Source: Planctomycetaceae bacterium
Lineage (GTDB): Bacteria; Planctomycetota; Planctomycetia; Planctomycetales; Planctomycetaceae
Direction: 5' to 3'
DNA length: 64,000 nt
NCBI GenBank assembly: GCA_024742875.1
Contig: JANSXP010000018.1
Span: 38,155-102,154, forward strand
In this document: piece by piece, positions 1 to 9,300 of the stretch
Layout of the letters: each line of letters starts with the position of its first letter
Position numbering within the stretch: position 1 is the stretch's first letter
The notes under the pieces: generated by a model
Told to the model about the DNA's origin: nothing
The model's database searches: none
What the model saw: only the letters and a program-made list of their open reading frames with translations
Position numbers and translations under genes: made by a program

Positions 1-860
1 CTGGCTTTCACGTGACAGTCGTTTATCCCAAAGGTTCACCAGACATCGAATCGAGCATCAGTCGCGTTCCCAAATACACGGTCGACATTCAAAAGCTTGG
101 CGTCGAGGTGGTCCACGACCTGCAGCAAATGATTGATCAGGTAGACGCCGTACTGCTGGAAACCAACGATGGCCGGCCGCATCTGGAACAGATCGTGCCC
201 GTGCTTCGCGCCGGCAAGCCGTGTTTTGTCGACAAACCCATGGCCGGTTCACTGGCGGACTGCATCGCCATGTTCCGGCTCGCGGAACATTATCAAACAC
301 CCATATTCAGCTCTTCGTCTTTGCGTTACGGTAAATCAACCCAGGCTGTACGCAACGGTTCCATCGGACAGGTGACCGGCTGTGACACATGGTCACCGTG
401 CAAGCTGGAGCCAACCCACCCGGACCTGTTCTGGTACGGAATCCACGGTGTGGAGAGCCTGTTCACGGTCATGGGGAAAGACGTAGTGAGTGTCGTCCGC
501 ACGCAGACAGATTCGACGGACGTCGTGGTTGGCACCTGGGCGGACGGTCGCATTGGCACGTTTCGCGGACTGCGATCCGGCAAGGCGGGCTACGGGGGAA
601 CGGCCTTCGGCAGCAAAGCCCAGGTGGCTGTCGGCAGTTACGACGGCTACGCGCCACTGGTGAGTGAAATCACAAAGTTCTTCCGCTCCAAAGAAACGCC
701 CATCGACCCCGCGGAGACACTGGCCATTTATGCGTTCATGGAAGCCGCCGATGAATGCGCACGGCAAAACGGACGGCGGGTGACGATTGAAGACATGATG
801 CAGCGGGCCAGTGCGGAGGCTGATACGAAGGTCCGTGGAATTCTCAGAGCCAGCCGATAA
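1..860 (+). CDS. Gfo/Idh/MocA family oxidoreductase (5' partial)
   Basis: The reading frame is open to the left edge, so the N-terminal Rossmann glycine motif lies outside the window; the first visible residues read GFHVTVVYPKG. What remains is the end of the NAD(P)-binding domain and the C-terminal alpha/beta domain. The usual EKP signature appears as FVDKPMAG, and the HPDLFWYGIHGVE stretch fits the substrate side of the fold. Members of this family oxidise or isomerise sugars and cyclitols with NAD(P). The substrate cannot be told from sequence. A GTG at 12 is an in-frame codon rather than a convincing start, because the homologous fold needs upstream sequence. Confidence 0.85.
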   Translation, partial: GFHVTVVYPKGSPDIESSISRVPKYTVDIQKLGVEVVHDLQQMIDQVDAVLLETNDGRPHLEQIVPVLRAGKPCFVDKPMAGSLADCIAMFRLAEHYQTPIFSSSSLRYGKSTQAVRNGSIGQVTGCDTWSPCKLEPTHPDLFWYGIHGVESLFTVMGKDVVSVVRTQTDSTDVVVGTWADGRIGTFRGLRSGKAGYGGTAFGSKAQVAVGSYDGYAPLVSEITKFFRSKETPIDPAETLAIYAFMEAADECARQNGRRVTIEDMMQRASAEADTKVRGILRASR

Positions 861-919
861 GGTGTGGAGGTTGTGCAGGTGAGACACTGCTCGCTTCCCT
901 CCTTGTTCGGACCTCCATC

Positions 920-2635
920 ATGAAACACCTGGCCACGGTCTGTTGCTGCGCCGCCGTTTGCTTTTCCTCCCTGCTGACAGGCCGCACTCACGCCGGTGAT
1001 CGTCCAACGGGGCGTCAGTTTGCAACTCGCTCTGAAGTGATTGCGCGCCACGGCATGGCGGCGACCAGCCAGCCACTGGCGACGCAGGTGGCCATTGACG
1101 TGCTCAAAGCAGGCGGTTCTGCCGTGGATGCCGCCATCGCGGCCAACGCCACGCTGGGACTGATGGAACCCACGGGCAATGGTATCGGCGGCGATTTGTT
1201 TGCCATCGTCTGGGATGCAAAGACACAAAAGCTGTACGGCCTGAATGCCAGTGGTCGTTCGCCCGCCAGTCTCACCATGGAGGAGTTCCGCAAACGCGAT
1301 CTGAAGGCGGTGCCGCCGTTTGGCCCGCTGCCCGTGACGGTGCCCGGCTGCGTGGATGGCTGGTTTGAGCTACACGGAAAGTTTGGGCGACTGCCGATGC
1401 AGGATGTCCTGAAGCCGGCGATCGATTATGCCAATGACGGCTTCCCCGTGTCGGAGATCATTTCGTACTACTGGCGGGGCAGTCGCCGCACATTCGAGAA
1501 GTACCCCGGGTTTCTGGAGACATTTTTCCCCGATGGAAAAGGTCCCGGAACGGGCGACATCTTTCGCAATCCGATGCTGGCCCGCACACTGCAGACCATT
1601 GCGACAGAGGGTCGAGACGCGTTTTACAAAGGCGACATCGCCCGCACGATTTCTGACTACATGGCAAAACACGGTGGCTATTTGAGCTACGACGATCTGG
1701 CCGCCCATCAATCGCAATGGGTGGAGCCGGTGTCGACCAGTTACCGTGGCTACGATGTGTGGGAACTTCCTCCCAACGGGCAGGGCATCGCCGCGCTGCA
1801 GATGCTGAACGTGCTGGAAGGCTATGACCTGAAAACAGCGGGCTTTGGCAGCGCCAACCATGTCCACTGGTTTGTGGAAGCCAAGAAACTGGCCTTTGAA
1901 GACCGCGCCCGTCTTTATGCGGACATGGACTTTGCCGATGTGCCTGTGGAAACACTGATCTCCAAAGAGTATGGCAATCGCCGCCGCGCTTTGATTGATG
2001 ACGAAAAAGCGGCTGATGAATACGACCTGGAACTGCCGCACGCCCTGGAGGAAGGTGACACGATCTACCTGACGGTCGCCGATAAAGACCGCAACATGGT
2101 GTCACTGATTCAGAGCAACTACCGTGGCTTCGGCAGCGGCATGTGCCCGGACGGACTGGGGTTCTGCCTGCAGGATCGCGGTCAGCTGTTTGATTTGACG
2201 CCCGGTCGATTCAACAGCTATGCCCCGAAGAAACGCCCGTTCCACACGATCATCCCGGCCTTCGTCACCAAAGATGGTGAGCCGTTCATGAGCTTCGGCG
2301 TGATGGGGGGCGCGACACAGCCGCAGGGGCACGTGGAGATCATCACCAACATGATTGACTTTGGCATGAATACCCAGGAGGCCGGTGACGCTCCCCGCAT
2401 CCTGCACCAGGGGTCCTCACAACCCACCGGCGAACAAATGACGGACGGCGGCACGGTGGCCCTGGAAAACCTGTTTGGGCGCAAACTGCGAGCCGAACTG
2501 GAACGCCGTGGGCACAAGCTGAAGTACGCCAAAGGCAGTTTTGGCGGCTATCAGGGGATTCGTTACGACGCGCAGCGTGACGTCTACTTTGGCGCCTCAG
2601 AATCACGCAAAGACGGCATGGCGGCTGGATACTGA
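920..2635 (+). CDS. Secreted gamma-glutamyltranspeptidase family protein
   Basis: A 571-residue Ntn hydrolase of the gamma-glutamyltransferase family, which cleaves gamma-glutamyl bonds such as that in glutathione after self-cleaving into two subunits. A Cys-rich signal peptide covers residues 1-25 with cleavage near THA-G, so the enzyme should be exported. The large-subunit signature GGSAVDAAIAANATLGLMEP and the glycine stretch GNGIGGD are present. The likely autoprocessing and catalytic Thr is Thr381 in GDTIYLTVADKDRNMVSL. Length matches the family. It stands alone between two sugar-metabolism genes and converges on the leftward DUF1805 gene. The true substrate may be another gamma-glutamyl compound. 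Confidence 0.9.
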   Translation: MKHLATVCCCAAVCFSSLLTGRTHAGDRPTGRQFATRSEVIARHGMAATSQPLATQVAIDVLKAGGSAVDAAIAANATLGLMEPTGNGIGGDLFAIVWDAKTQKLYGLNASGRSPASLTMEEFRKRDLKAVPPFGPLPVTVPGCVDGWFELHGKFGRLPMQDVLKPAIDYANDGFPVSEIISYYWRGSRRTFEKYPGFLETFFPDGKGPGTGDIFRNPMLARTLQTIATEGRDAFYKGDIARTISDYMAKHGGYLSYDDLAAHQSQWVEPVSTSYRGYDVWELPPNGQGIAALQMLNVLEGYDLKTAGFGSANHVHWFVEAKKLAFEDRARLYADMDFADVPVETLISKEYGNRRRALIDDEKAADEYDLELPHALEEGDTIYLTVADKDRNMVSLIQSNYRGFGSGMCPDGLGFCLQDRGQLFDLTPGRFNSYAPKKRPFHTIIPAFVTKDGEPFMSFGVMGGATQPQGHVEIITNMIDFGMNTQEAGDAPRILHQGSSQPTGEQMTDGGTVALENLFGRKLRAELERRGHKLKYAKGSFGGYQGIRYDAQRDVYFGASESRKDGMAAGY

Positions 2636-2663
2636 CCGGCCGCAGTCGGGACAGTCGGCGTTC

Positions 2664-2927
2664 CTAGCGAAACAGTTCGAGTGCCTGCTGGCCCGTCATG
2701 CCCACGTTCACGCCCAGCGCGGTGGCCGCCTCGCTGACGTCCTGAACTTCGGCGGTGAGCATGTCGTCGAAATCCGCCACGCCGCGAACGATGGCCGCCG
2801 CATCGCCAAGTTTATTGAGCGCGTCCAGGCTTACATAGCCGCACGTGAGCGCCCCACGACTGCCGGAAATCACCAGCAGGGGACGATTGAGTTCGTGACG
2901 TGTGGTCTGAAAATCATCAAGGTTCAT
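2664..2927 (-). CDS. DUF1805 family small protein (YunC-like)
   Basis: An 87-residue protein that fits the DUF1805/YunC family: SGSRGALTCGYVSLDALNKL, then GDAAAIVRGV, DFDDML and GMTGQQALELF. The ATG at 2927 is chosen because family similarity starts there; a longer in-frame version would run into the upstream FAD oxidoreductase. The function of the family is unknown. It begins 13 bp after the stop of the FAD-dependent oxidoreductase, so the two are probably co-transcribed. Confidence 0.75.
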   Translation of the reverse strand: MNLDDFQTTRHELNRPLLVISGSRGALTCGYVSLDALNKLGDAAAIVRGVADFDDMLTAEVQDVSEAATALGVNVGMTGQQALELFR

Positions 2928-2940
2928 AGCGGGTTCCGGA

Positions 2941-5028
2941 TTAATTCTGGGGCAGCCACTGGACGGCGTCGGCGATGACATATCCGTCGGCACCTTCCGT
3001 TGTGACGATCACGCGCCCGGTGGCCTCGAAACGGAAGGTTCCCAGCGACAGAAACAGGCCGTCCACGGGTGGCACTTTTCGCTGGTCGATGGTGATCTGT
3101 TTGCGGCCATCGGCGTGTTCCACGATGACAGCAACACGACTGGCGCGGTTGGGGTTGGGCGTGTAGGCCAGTCGACATTCGAAACGCCCAGGCGTCGGCA
3201 GTGTGGCGACAAACGTCACACTGGCGTCCCCGGCTTTGTTGCCGCCATTGTGTTCGTAGCCGTGAGCCACGTACGGCCCCACCGATGAACTCTTTGTCCA
3301 TTTTCCCGTGTGAACAGCCGCTTCATTATCAACGACAACGCCTGGCAGTTTCGCTGGATCAACGCCCTGACCGCTGGCGCGAACCTCGTAACTGAGTACC
3401 TGCCCGTCGTCGAGCAGACGCTGTCGCAATGCGTCGTAGTCAACATCCTGCACGTGCTGATCCGCGTCAATCGCCATCACGGCGGCCGTGGCCGCACTTT
3501 GGCCGAGAATCATGAAGACCGGCTCCATCCGAATCGATCCGAATGCAATGTGAGAGCTGGACACACACACGGGCACCAGCAGATTGGTGCATTCGGTCCG
3601 CCGAGGAATCATTGATCCATAGGCGATTTGATAGGGGCGACATTTCACCCCGATGTCACCTTCGTTCTGCACGTAGCCATCAGCCGTGATGTAACGCTGC
3701 ACGTTGTGACTGTCGATCGTGTAACTGCCCATGCCGACAGACTGGGGTGTGGGGCGTTTTTGCAGCAGTTCGTTTTCTGTCATCACAAAGTGGCCCACCA
3801 TCCGCCGTGCTTCGCGAATGTATAGTTGATGCGACCAGTGGCCGTTGTCCGCAAACTCATCCTTCGGCAGTCCCCAGGTCTGCATCTTTTCGCGAATGTC
3901 AGCCGGTACGCGGGGATCGTGGGACAGATACCACAGCCAGCCCTGCTGATACTGCTCGTGCTGGCGAATGATAGCGCGTCGCTGCTCGTAGGTCGCTTCA
4001 GGATAGTCGTAGTTGCGGCCAATGTTGTCCGTGCTCATCGGGCCGTGATTGTTGGTGTCGGTCTTGTGGTTGGGGATCGGATCAAACTTGCCAAACACGT
4101 CCCGCCAGCCGGCATCCAGAATCCGTCCCAGCAGTTCGTAGTTGGCAGCGTCGTAGTTTTCGGGCTTTTGAAACGGGATACGGTTCTCCGGATCGTTGGT
4201 CAGGCACATCCGAAAACAGTACGCCTGCACGCGGTGATCACCGGCCCGTTTCTTGCCTGGTGGATCAGCGCTGACGCCGGCGATGACACCACTGGACGGA
4301 TCACCGGGCACCACATAGGGGTCGATTCGTGTCTTTTTCGGAATGGCATCGAAGTGATGCCGGTGGTGCAGCACGCCCGTCTGCACGCCGTTCCAGTCTT
4401 CGCCGTAGACCTCACTGCTTTCACGTCCCACATGGTACGTGATGCCGGCGGTCGCCATCAAATCGCCCTCATACGTGGCGTCGATGAACATTTTTCCAAC
4501 AAACGTTTTTCCGCTCAGCATGGTGATCGACTGCAGGCGACCGTCAGTCTTTTCAACACCCGCCTGACGATTCAGCCATTCGTCACGGTACACGGGAATG
4601 TCGAACTCCCGGACGTAGTCGTGGAAGACCTTTTCGGCCACACGCGGCTCGAAAATCCACATCGTGCGATTCGCGCCGTCGACCGCCGGAGTCCCCTGGC
4701 CGCGGCCGCCGTAGTCTTCCGCCCGCTGGAACTTCCACGTGGCCGGCTGCTGATATTTTTTCCAGATGCGGTGATAAAAGTCCCGCGCCAGTCCACCGAT
4801 GACCTCTTTGCGGCCCGTGTCGGTCCAGCCCAGCCCGCCGCTGGACAGCCCGCCCAGATGACGGTCAGGTCCGACAATCACGACGGAACGCCCCATTGTT
4901 TTTGCCTGCACGGCCGCAATCACGCCCGCCGATGTACCGCCATAAACAACGACATCGGCCTCAATCTTCTCGGCCGCCCCACAGCGGGGCCCCAGCAACA
5001 ACATCACAATGGGCAGAATACGAATCAT
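2941..5028 (-). CDS. Secreted FAD-dependent oxidoreductase with C-terminal golvesin/xanthan-lyase-like domain
   Basis: A 695-residue protein. The start at 5028 gives a clean signal peptide (MIRILPIVMLLLGPRCGA) directly before the FAD-binding beta-alpha-beta motif VVVYGGTSAGVIAAV. The frame is open further upstream, but that stretch is Arg/Cys-rich and not family-like. The central region (GGLSSGGLGWTDTG, then FIDATYEGDLMATAG) is typical of the FAD-dependent oxidoreductases abundant in planctomycetes. The last 130 residues (from about 560) resemble the beta-sandwich at the C-terminus of golvesin and xanthan lyase proteins. It probably acts outside the cytoplasm on a sugar or polysaccharide. It lies 182 bp downstream of the sugar kinase and just upstream of the DUF1805 gene. 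Confidence 0.85.
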   Translation of the reverse strand: MIRILPIVMLLLGPRCGAAEKIEADVVVYGGTSAGVIAAVQAKTMGRSVVIVGPDRHLGGLSSGGLGWTDTGRKEVIGGLARDFYHRIWKKYQQPATWKFQRAEDYGGRGQGTPAVDGANRTMWIFEPRVAEKVFHDYVREFDIPVYRDEWLNRQAGVEKTDGRLQSITMLSGKTFVGKMFIDATYEGDLMATAGITYHVGRESSEVYGEDWNGVQTGVLHHRHHFDAIPKKTRIDPYVVPGDPSSGVIAGVSADPPGKKRAGDHRVQAYCFRMCLTNDPENRIPFQKPENYDAANYELLGRILDAGWRDVFGKFDPIPNHKTDTNNHGPMSTDNIGRNYDYPEATYEQRRAIIRQHEQYQQGWLWYLSHDPRVPADIREKMQTWGLPKDEFADNGHWSHQLYIREARRMVGHFVMTENELLQKRPTPQSVGMGSYTIDSHNVQRYITADGYVQNEGDIGVKCRPYQIAYGSMIPRRTECTNLLVPVCVSSSHIAFGSIRMEPVFMILGQSAATAAVMAIDADQHVQDVDYDALRQRLLDDGQVLSYEVRASGQGVDPAKLPGVVVDNEAAVHTGKWTKSSSVGPYVAHGYEHNGGNKAGDASVTFVATLPTPGRFECRLAYTPNPNRASRVAVIVEHADGRKQITIDQRKVPPVDGLFLSLGTFRFEATGRVIVTTEGADGYVIADAVQWLPQN

Positions 5029-5210
5029 GTCGACAGCGTTTCGCGGAGTCCGGGAATCATCCAGCAGCATGCCAGAATATCGAATTCGTTGTGCCTGTCC
5101 ATGCGGCCCGACTGTCCAGGCGTTCCGGCTTGCCTGGTGCCGCAGCGGCCCGGGGCCCTTTCGACGTGGCGTTCTGCTATGGCCTGGGCACGAAGAACTC
5201 AGCAGGCAGG

Positions 5211-6530
5211 TCAGATGAGTTCCGCAGCAATTCGCGCAGCGCCCATGGCGGCTTCGCCCTGTCCGGCACGAAGCACGGGCACCTGCAGATAGCGTTCTCG
5301 AATACGCCGCCACGGCGCGTTCATCGCACCTCCGCCTGCCGTCAACACACGTTTGACGGCAGGGGCCCCCAAATCGGAAAGAGCCGAGTAGCCTTCTGCT
5401 TCCACGCGGGCGATGCCTTCCAGAATGCCCTGCAGAAAGCGGCTGTCTTCCTCCGGACGGGGTGACAGTCGCGGTGGCAAACTGTCATCAGCCACCGGGA
5501 ATCGCTCCCCCGGCGCCGGCAGCGGGTAGTAGTTCAGTTGCGTATCTTCTTCCGGTGTCATCAGTGGCTGCAGATCCAGAATCTGCGATGCGTTGAAAAA
5601 CTGCCGCAGCGTCGCGCCTCCCACGTTGGACGCTCCACCGGCCAGCCACATTTCTTTGATGCGATGACTGTAGATGCCGCGGGCCGGGTCCACCACCGGA
5701 TGGTCGGACAGCAGTTTGATGGCCAGTGTCGTCCCCAGCGATGTCACGCCGTCACCCACCTCTCGGGCGCCGGTCGCCAAAAACGCGGCGTTGCTGTCTG
5801 TGGCCCCCGCCCGCACGACGCAGTCGGCAGACAGGCCATATTCGGATTGCGCTGCGGCCCCCACACCTCCGGTGGCGTCTCCCACAGGCACGACCTGTGG
5901 GAGCAGATCAGTGCGAACACCGCAGGCCGCCATCCAGTCCGGCCAGCAGCGCGACTGCACGTCATACCCGGTCTTCAGAGCGTTGGTCTCATCCGAGACA
6001 AACAGCGCACCGCGAAGTCGGGCGGCAATCCAGTCAGCCTGATGCATCAGAGCCACCGCACGACTGTCGGCCACACTCTGCAGATAAAGCATGCGTGCCA
6101 GAGCTGAGCCGCTGCCCTGAACGATCGACCCGGGATCCGCGTGCCGGGCAATCACGATGGCCTGCTCATCGAACCCCGCTGAGTTGTACATCAGGGCAGG
6201 GGACACCACATTCAAATCCGCGTCCACCAGCATCATGGTGCCCGATGTCCCGTCCACCGCGATCGCCTCGATGTTGCCGGCCGCACAGCCCACTTCCTGC
6301 AAGCTGGCCGTTAGCCGCTGCAGCTGCTGATGCACCGCCAGCCACCACAGATCCGGCTGCCCGCATGGTCGACCATCGATCAGTTCCGGCTGTGGCACAG
6401 ACTCAGAAGAAGACAGCAGCAGATCGCCATTCTGGTCAATCAGCACCAGTCGCACGCCGGAGGTGCCGATATCAATGCCCAGAAACAGGCGGGCGTTCTC
6501 TGGTGTGACAGCATCAGGTTCAGGATTCAT
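5211..6530 (-). CDS. FGGY-family carbohydrate kinase, D-ribulose kinase-like (plant XK-1 / SePSK group)
   Basis: A 439-residue ASKHA-fold kinase that phosphorylates a sugar or polyol with ATP. The N-terminal phosphate loop LFLGIDIGTSGVRLVLID and the motifs AVDGTSGTMMLVD, LGTTLAIKLLS and GGASNVGGATLRQFF are present. The latter motifs, with YYPLPAPGERFP, closely resemble the short FGGY kinases from cyanobacteria and plastids (SePSK, AtXK-1), reported to act on D-ribulose. The C-terminal GGGAMNAPWRRIRE motif is also present. The ATG at 6530 overlaps the end of the class II aldolase gene by 11 bp, which indicates translational coupling in one catabolic operon. The exact sugar is inferred from recall of the family. 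Confidence 0.88.
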   Translation of the reverse strand: MNPEPDAVTPENARLFLGIDIGTSGVRLVLIDQNGDLLLSSSESVPQPELIDGRPCGQPDLWWLAVHQQLQRLTASLQEVGCAAGNIEAIAVDGTSGTMMLVDADLNVVSPALMYNSAGFDEQAIVIARHADPGSIVQGSGSALARMLYLQSVADSRAVALMHQADWIAARLRGALFVSDETNALKTGYDVQSRCWPDWMAACGVRTDLLPQVVPVGDATGGVGAAAQSEYGLSADCVVRAGATDSNAAFLATGAREVGDGVTSLGTTLAIKLLSDHPVVDPARGIYSHRIKEMWLAGGASNVGGATLRQFFNASQILDLQPLMTPEEDTQLNYYPLPAPGERFPVADDSLPPRLSPRPEEDSRFLQGILEGIARVEAEGYSALSDLGAPAVKRVLTAGGGAMNAPWRRIRERYLQVPVLRAGQGEAAMGAARIAAELI

Positions 6531-7551
6531 GGGATTTCTCGTTTCGTTTGGCCAGTTGCTGCCGATATTTTTCCGCGTCCCAGTTGAGTAGTTCTGCCTC
6601 CGCATCCTGACCAATTGGGATCAGCCGCCAGTCCTGCGGCACCCGAACCAGGACATCATGCACACACTGCAGCATGGCGCGATGAGCGGGTGAAGCGGAG
6701 TCGCGAATCATCACTCCATACCCATCCACCACGACCACGGGAAACTCCAGCTCAGATTCATCAGCCTGCTGAAAGCCGCGTTCGGTCAGCACCGGCAGCC
6801 CTGGCCCGAGAAACACAACATGGTCCGGATAGTACGTGCCCTCAACGGCACGCTGGCGTACCAGCGCATGCAGGCTGAGCGCATCCACATCTTTCGCACG
6901 CTGCCAGCCGGTTCGCAGTGTGTCCGGAGAGGTTCCCACTTCAGGTACAGCCTGAGCAACGTGTGCGATGGATCGCTGCAGACGGGACTCGACCTCGTCA
7001 ATCAGGCTGTCGATCCGCGGCAGTTCGTCACCAACGACGATCACCCCGTGGTTTTCCAGCACGATGACTTCCACAGCACCGAGTTCTGTGTGACTGAGTA
7101 CAGCCTCACGAATGGCGCGCGACAGTGGGATACCCGGCTTTCGATAAGGGGCCGCCACCCAATTCAGGCCAGCCAGTCTTTCCGACAGCAGCGCGCGTCC
7201 CTGCTCGGCGATGGCATGCACAATCGTGTTAACAGAATGGAAATGAAACACGTAACGCTGTGGCAACATGGCATGGAAGGTGGTCTCAATCGAGGGTCGC
7301 AGTCCACCGTCCGGATCCACCAAAGCGCTGCGGCAGGATCCGTCGCCCACTCCGTCAAGCTCTGCTAACGCGCGATCGACATCCACTTCCACAAAAATGT
7401 CATTGCTGATCGCGTCTGCCAGGACCGTTCCGGACGCCTTAATCCACATCCGGCCGGCCTGCTTGACCGACGTGTTGCCGCCGGGCCCCTGAACCAGCAG
7501 CGGGGCACGGCCGATGCGTGCTGACAGCTTCAAAAATTCAGAACAGATCAT
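6520..7551 (-). CDS. Class II aldolase/adducin family protein
   Basis: A 343-residue protein with the class II aldolase fold. The GNTSVKQAGRMWIKASGT segment near residue 25 is the N-terminal family signature, and YVFHFHSVNT contains the pair of His residues expected to bind the catalytic metal. ENHGVIVVGD is the conserved central strand. About 100 extra residues at the C-terminus, beyond the usual 210-230, continue in the same style and may form a second small domain. Family members cleave or epimerise sugar phosphates such as ribulose-, fuculose- or rhamnulose-phosphate. The overlap with the sugar kinase gene suggests it acts on that kinase's product. Confidence 0.85.
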   Translation of the reverse strand: MICSEFLKLSARIGRAPLLVQGPGGNTSVKQAGRMWIKASGTVLADAISNDIFVEVDVDRALAELDGVGDGSCRSALVDPDGGLRPSIETTFHAMLPQRYVFHFHSVNTIVHAIAEQGRALLSERLAGLNWVAAPYRKPGIPLSRAIREAVLSHTELGAVEVIVLENHGVIVVGDELPRIDSLIDEVESRLQRSIAHVAQAVPEVGTSPDTLRTGWQRAKDVDALSLHALVRQRAVEGTYYPDHVVFLGPGLPVLTERGFQQADESELEFPVVVVDGYGVMIRDSASPAHRAMLQCVHDVLVRVPQDWRLIPIGQDAEAELLNWDAEKYRQQLAKRNEKSHES

Positions 7552-7611
7552 GCGTCCGTCTCACAGGAAATGTAAAGTGTTGGTCGAAACCGCGAGCGTT
7601 TCGAATGCCTG

Positions 7612-8490
7612 TCAGCAGAAAAAGTGAATGCTGAAATCCGGCGCTGCAGCATGACGGCTGTCTCGCAGCCGATCAATCGTCGCGGCAATGACCGCCTCGT
7701 CGGCGTCCGGAGGGAACTGCGTCTCATGCAGACCGCCACGAACAAACAGTGACCGCACACCCACTCGCTGAGCGCCCGCGATATCATGTTCCAGACTGTC
7801 ACCCACCATGAGGATGCGATCACGGGGGACATCACGGCAGTCGCGCAGCACAGCCCCAAACACTTCAGGTTCCGGTTTTCCGTACCAGATGACATGCCCT
7901 CCGAGGCCTTCGTAGCGGTCCGCCAGCGCGCCGGGAGAAATGACCAGTCCGCCTGGACGCGGCGACTGACGATCGGGATTCGAGCAGATCAGCGGCAGCT
8001 GAAACCGGCGGGCGGCGGCCAGTACGGTGTCATAGTCCGACAGCGCGATGCCGTCGGCCACTCCCATCAGCAGCACAGCGTCCACCGTCTCATCAATGCT
8101 GTCCGCCAGTTCAAACTCCGTGGCATCCGCCCGCCACGCCGCCGCATCTTCCGGCTGGCCACACAGCACATGCAGTCGCTGCGGAACAGTACCTCCGGTC
8201 TGCAGCCGACCGTCACGCAGATCTTCCCACAAGGCCTCACCGGACGTCACCACGCGGCGCAGACCGTTGACTGGCAGTCCCTTATCGGCGATGCGGGAAA
8301 GATTGACGTCAGCCCGCTTTCCGGAATTGGACAGCACGTAGACGCGTCGCTCGGCGGCAAACAGCGTGTTCATTGCCGCCGCGGCGTCTGGGTACGCCGT
8401 GGTACCATTGTGCAGCACGCCCCACTGATCGAGAATAAAGACGTCGAACTGCGACAGAAGTGATGAGACGGATGAAATCAGACGAGTCAT
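7612..8490 (-). CDS. HAD-superfamily class IIA hydrolase (TIGR01459-like)
   Basis: A 292-residue HAD phosphatase. Motif I reads FILDQWGVLHNG, where the second Asp of DxD is replaced by Trp; as I recall, this DxWGVLHDG form is normal for the TIGR01459 subgroup and is not a defect. YVLSNSGKR is motif II, and MVGDSLEHDIAGAQRVG is the C-terminal Asp motif; the C2A cap lies between. The substrate is unknown, but the position 60 bp upstream of the aldolase and kinase suggests a sugar-phosphate phosphatase in the same leftward operon. Confidence 0.88.
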   Translation of the reverse strand: MTRLISSVSSLLSQFDVFILDQWGVLHNGTTAYPDAAAAMNTLFAAERRVYVLSNSGKRADVNLSRIADKGLPVNGLRRVVTSGEALWEDLRDGRLQTGGTVPQRLHVLCGQPEDAAAWRADATEFELADSIDETVDAVLLMGVADGIALSDYDTVLAAARRFQLPLICSNPDRQSPRPGGLVISPGALADRYEGLGGHVIWYGKPEPEVFGAVLRDCRDVPRDRILMVGDSLEHDIAGAQRVGVRSLFVRGGLHETQFPPDADEAVIAATIDRLRDSRHAAAPDFSIHFFC

Positions 8491-8598
8491 GCGCGGTTGA
8501 TAGAATTCGCGAAGCAGGAAAGCAAGCCGCAGGGAGTTGATGTGGGTGAAATCGATCGGCCGCAGAACTGATCAGCCGAATCCGAAAAGAGAATCAGC

Positions 8599-9273
8599 AT
8601 GTCAGATCTGACAGACACCCCCACACCAGCGCCCCTGGCGATACTGGCGGCCGAACTGCAGCAGCAGATTCTGGAGAGCCAGTCCACATACTGGCTGGGC
8701 ATCGCCGGTCCGCCAGGCAGTGGCAAGAGCACGCTGGCCGACCTGCTGGCAGAACAACTGTCGGGCTCTGTGATCATCCCCATGGACGGTTATCACCTGT
8801 ACCGATCGGAGTTGGACGCCCTCGATCATCCCGCCGAGGCGCACGCTCGCCGCGGGGCCCCGTTTACCTTCAACGGACGGCGATTTGTGGAGGATCTGCA
8901 GAATGCCAAAGCATCGGGACAGGGTCGTTTTCCGGACTTTGAACATGGCACGGGGGATCCGGTGGAAAACGCCATCTCACTCACTGTTGGCACGAAAATG
9001 GTTATCGTCGAAGGGAATTACCTGCTGCTTCCTGAAGCCCCCTGGTCTTTGCTTCGCCATGTGTTTGACGAAACGTGGTTTGTGGACGAGCCACTGGACG
9101 TGTGCTGCCAGCGGATCATTGCGCGGCACCAGCGTGTGGGACGCACGGCCGAACAGGCACAGCATCGTGTGGCGACCAACGATCGACTCAACGCGGAACT
9201 GGTGATCACAGCATGTCGCCACCGTGCGGATCGGCGTGTGCGTCTGGCAGACCAGCGGCCCCTTACTGAATGA
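8599..9273 (+). CDS. P-loop nucleoside/nucleotide kinase family protein (uridine kinase-like)
   Basis: A 224-residue P-loop kinase of the uridine kinase/phosphoribulokinase type. The Walker A motif is GIAGPPGSGKST near residue 35. IPMDGYHLYRSELD is the Asp-containing substrate segment, followed by RRGAPFTFNGRRFVEDL and the Walker B-like strand MVIVEGNYLLL. RIIARHQRVGRTAEQAQ is the lid. Homologues sit near sugar catabolic genes and are thought to phosphorylate a sugar or nucleoside. It is divergent from the HAD gene, with 108 bp between the starts. Confidence 0.85.
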   Translation: MSDLTDTPTPAPLAILAAELQQQILESQSTYWLGIAGPPGSGKSTLADLLAEQLSGSVIIPMDGYHLYRSELDALDHPAEAHARRGAPFTFNGRRFVEDLQNAKASGQGRFPDFEHGTGDPVENAISLTVGTKMVIVEGNYLLLPEAPWSLLRHVFDETWFVDEPLDVCCQRIIARHQRVGRTAEQAQHRVATNDRLNAELVITACRHRADRRVRLADQRPLTE

Positions 9274-9300
9274 CTTGCCTGAAGTAATGCGGATGACGTT

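Noticed and set aside
3826..5292. A 488-codon open frame on the plus strand
   Set aside because: It lies antisense to the FAD-dependent oxidoreductase, which has clear motifs and a signal peptide. The translated product has no family features.
5028..5313. Longer N-terminus of the FAD oxidoreductase frame
   Set aside because: The extra 95 residues are Arg/Cys-rich without motifs, and the internal ATG gives a proper signal peptide directly before the FAD-binding strand.
8400..8470. HAD phosphatase motif I with Trp in place of the second Asp, suspected as a dead enzyme
   Set aside because: DxWGVLH is, as I recall, the normal form in this HAD-IIA subgroup, and the other motifs are intact.
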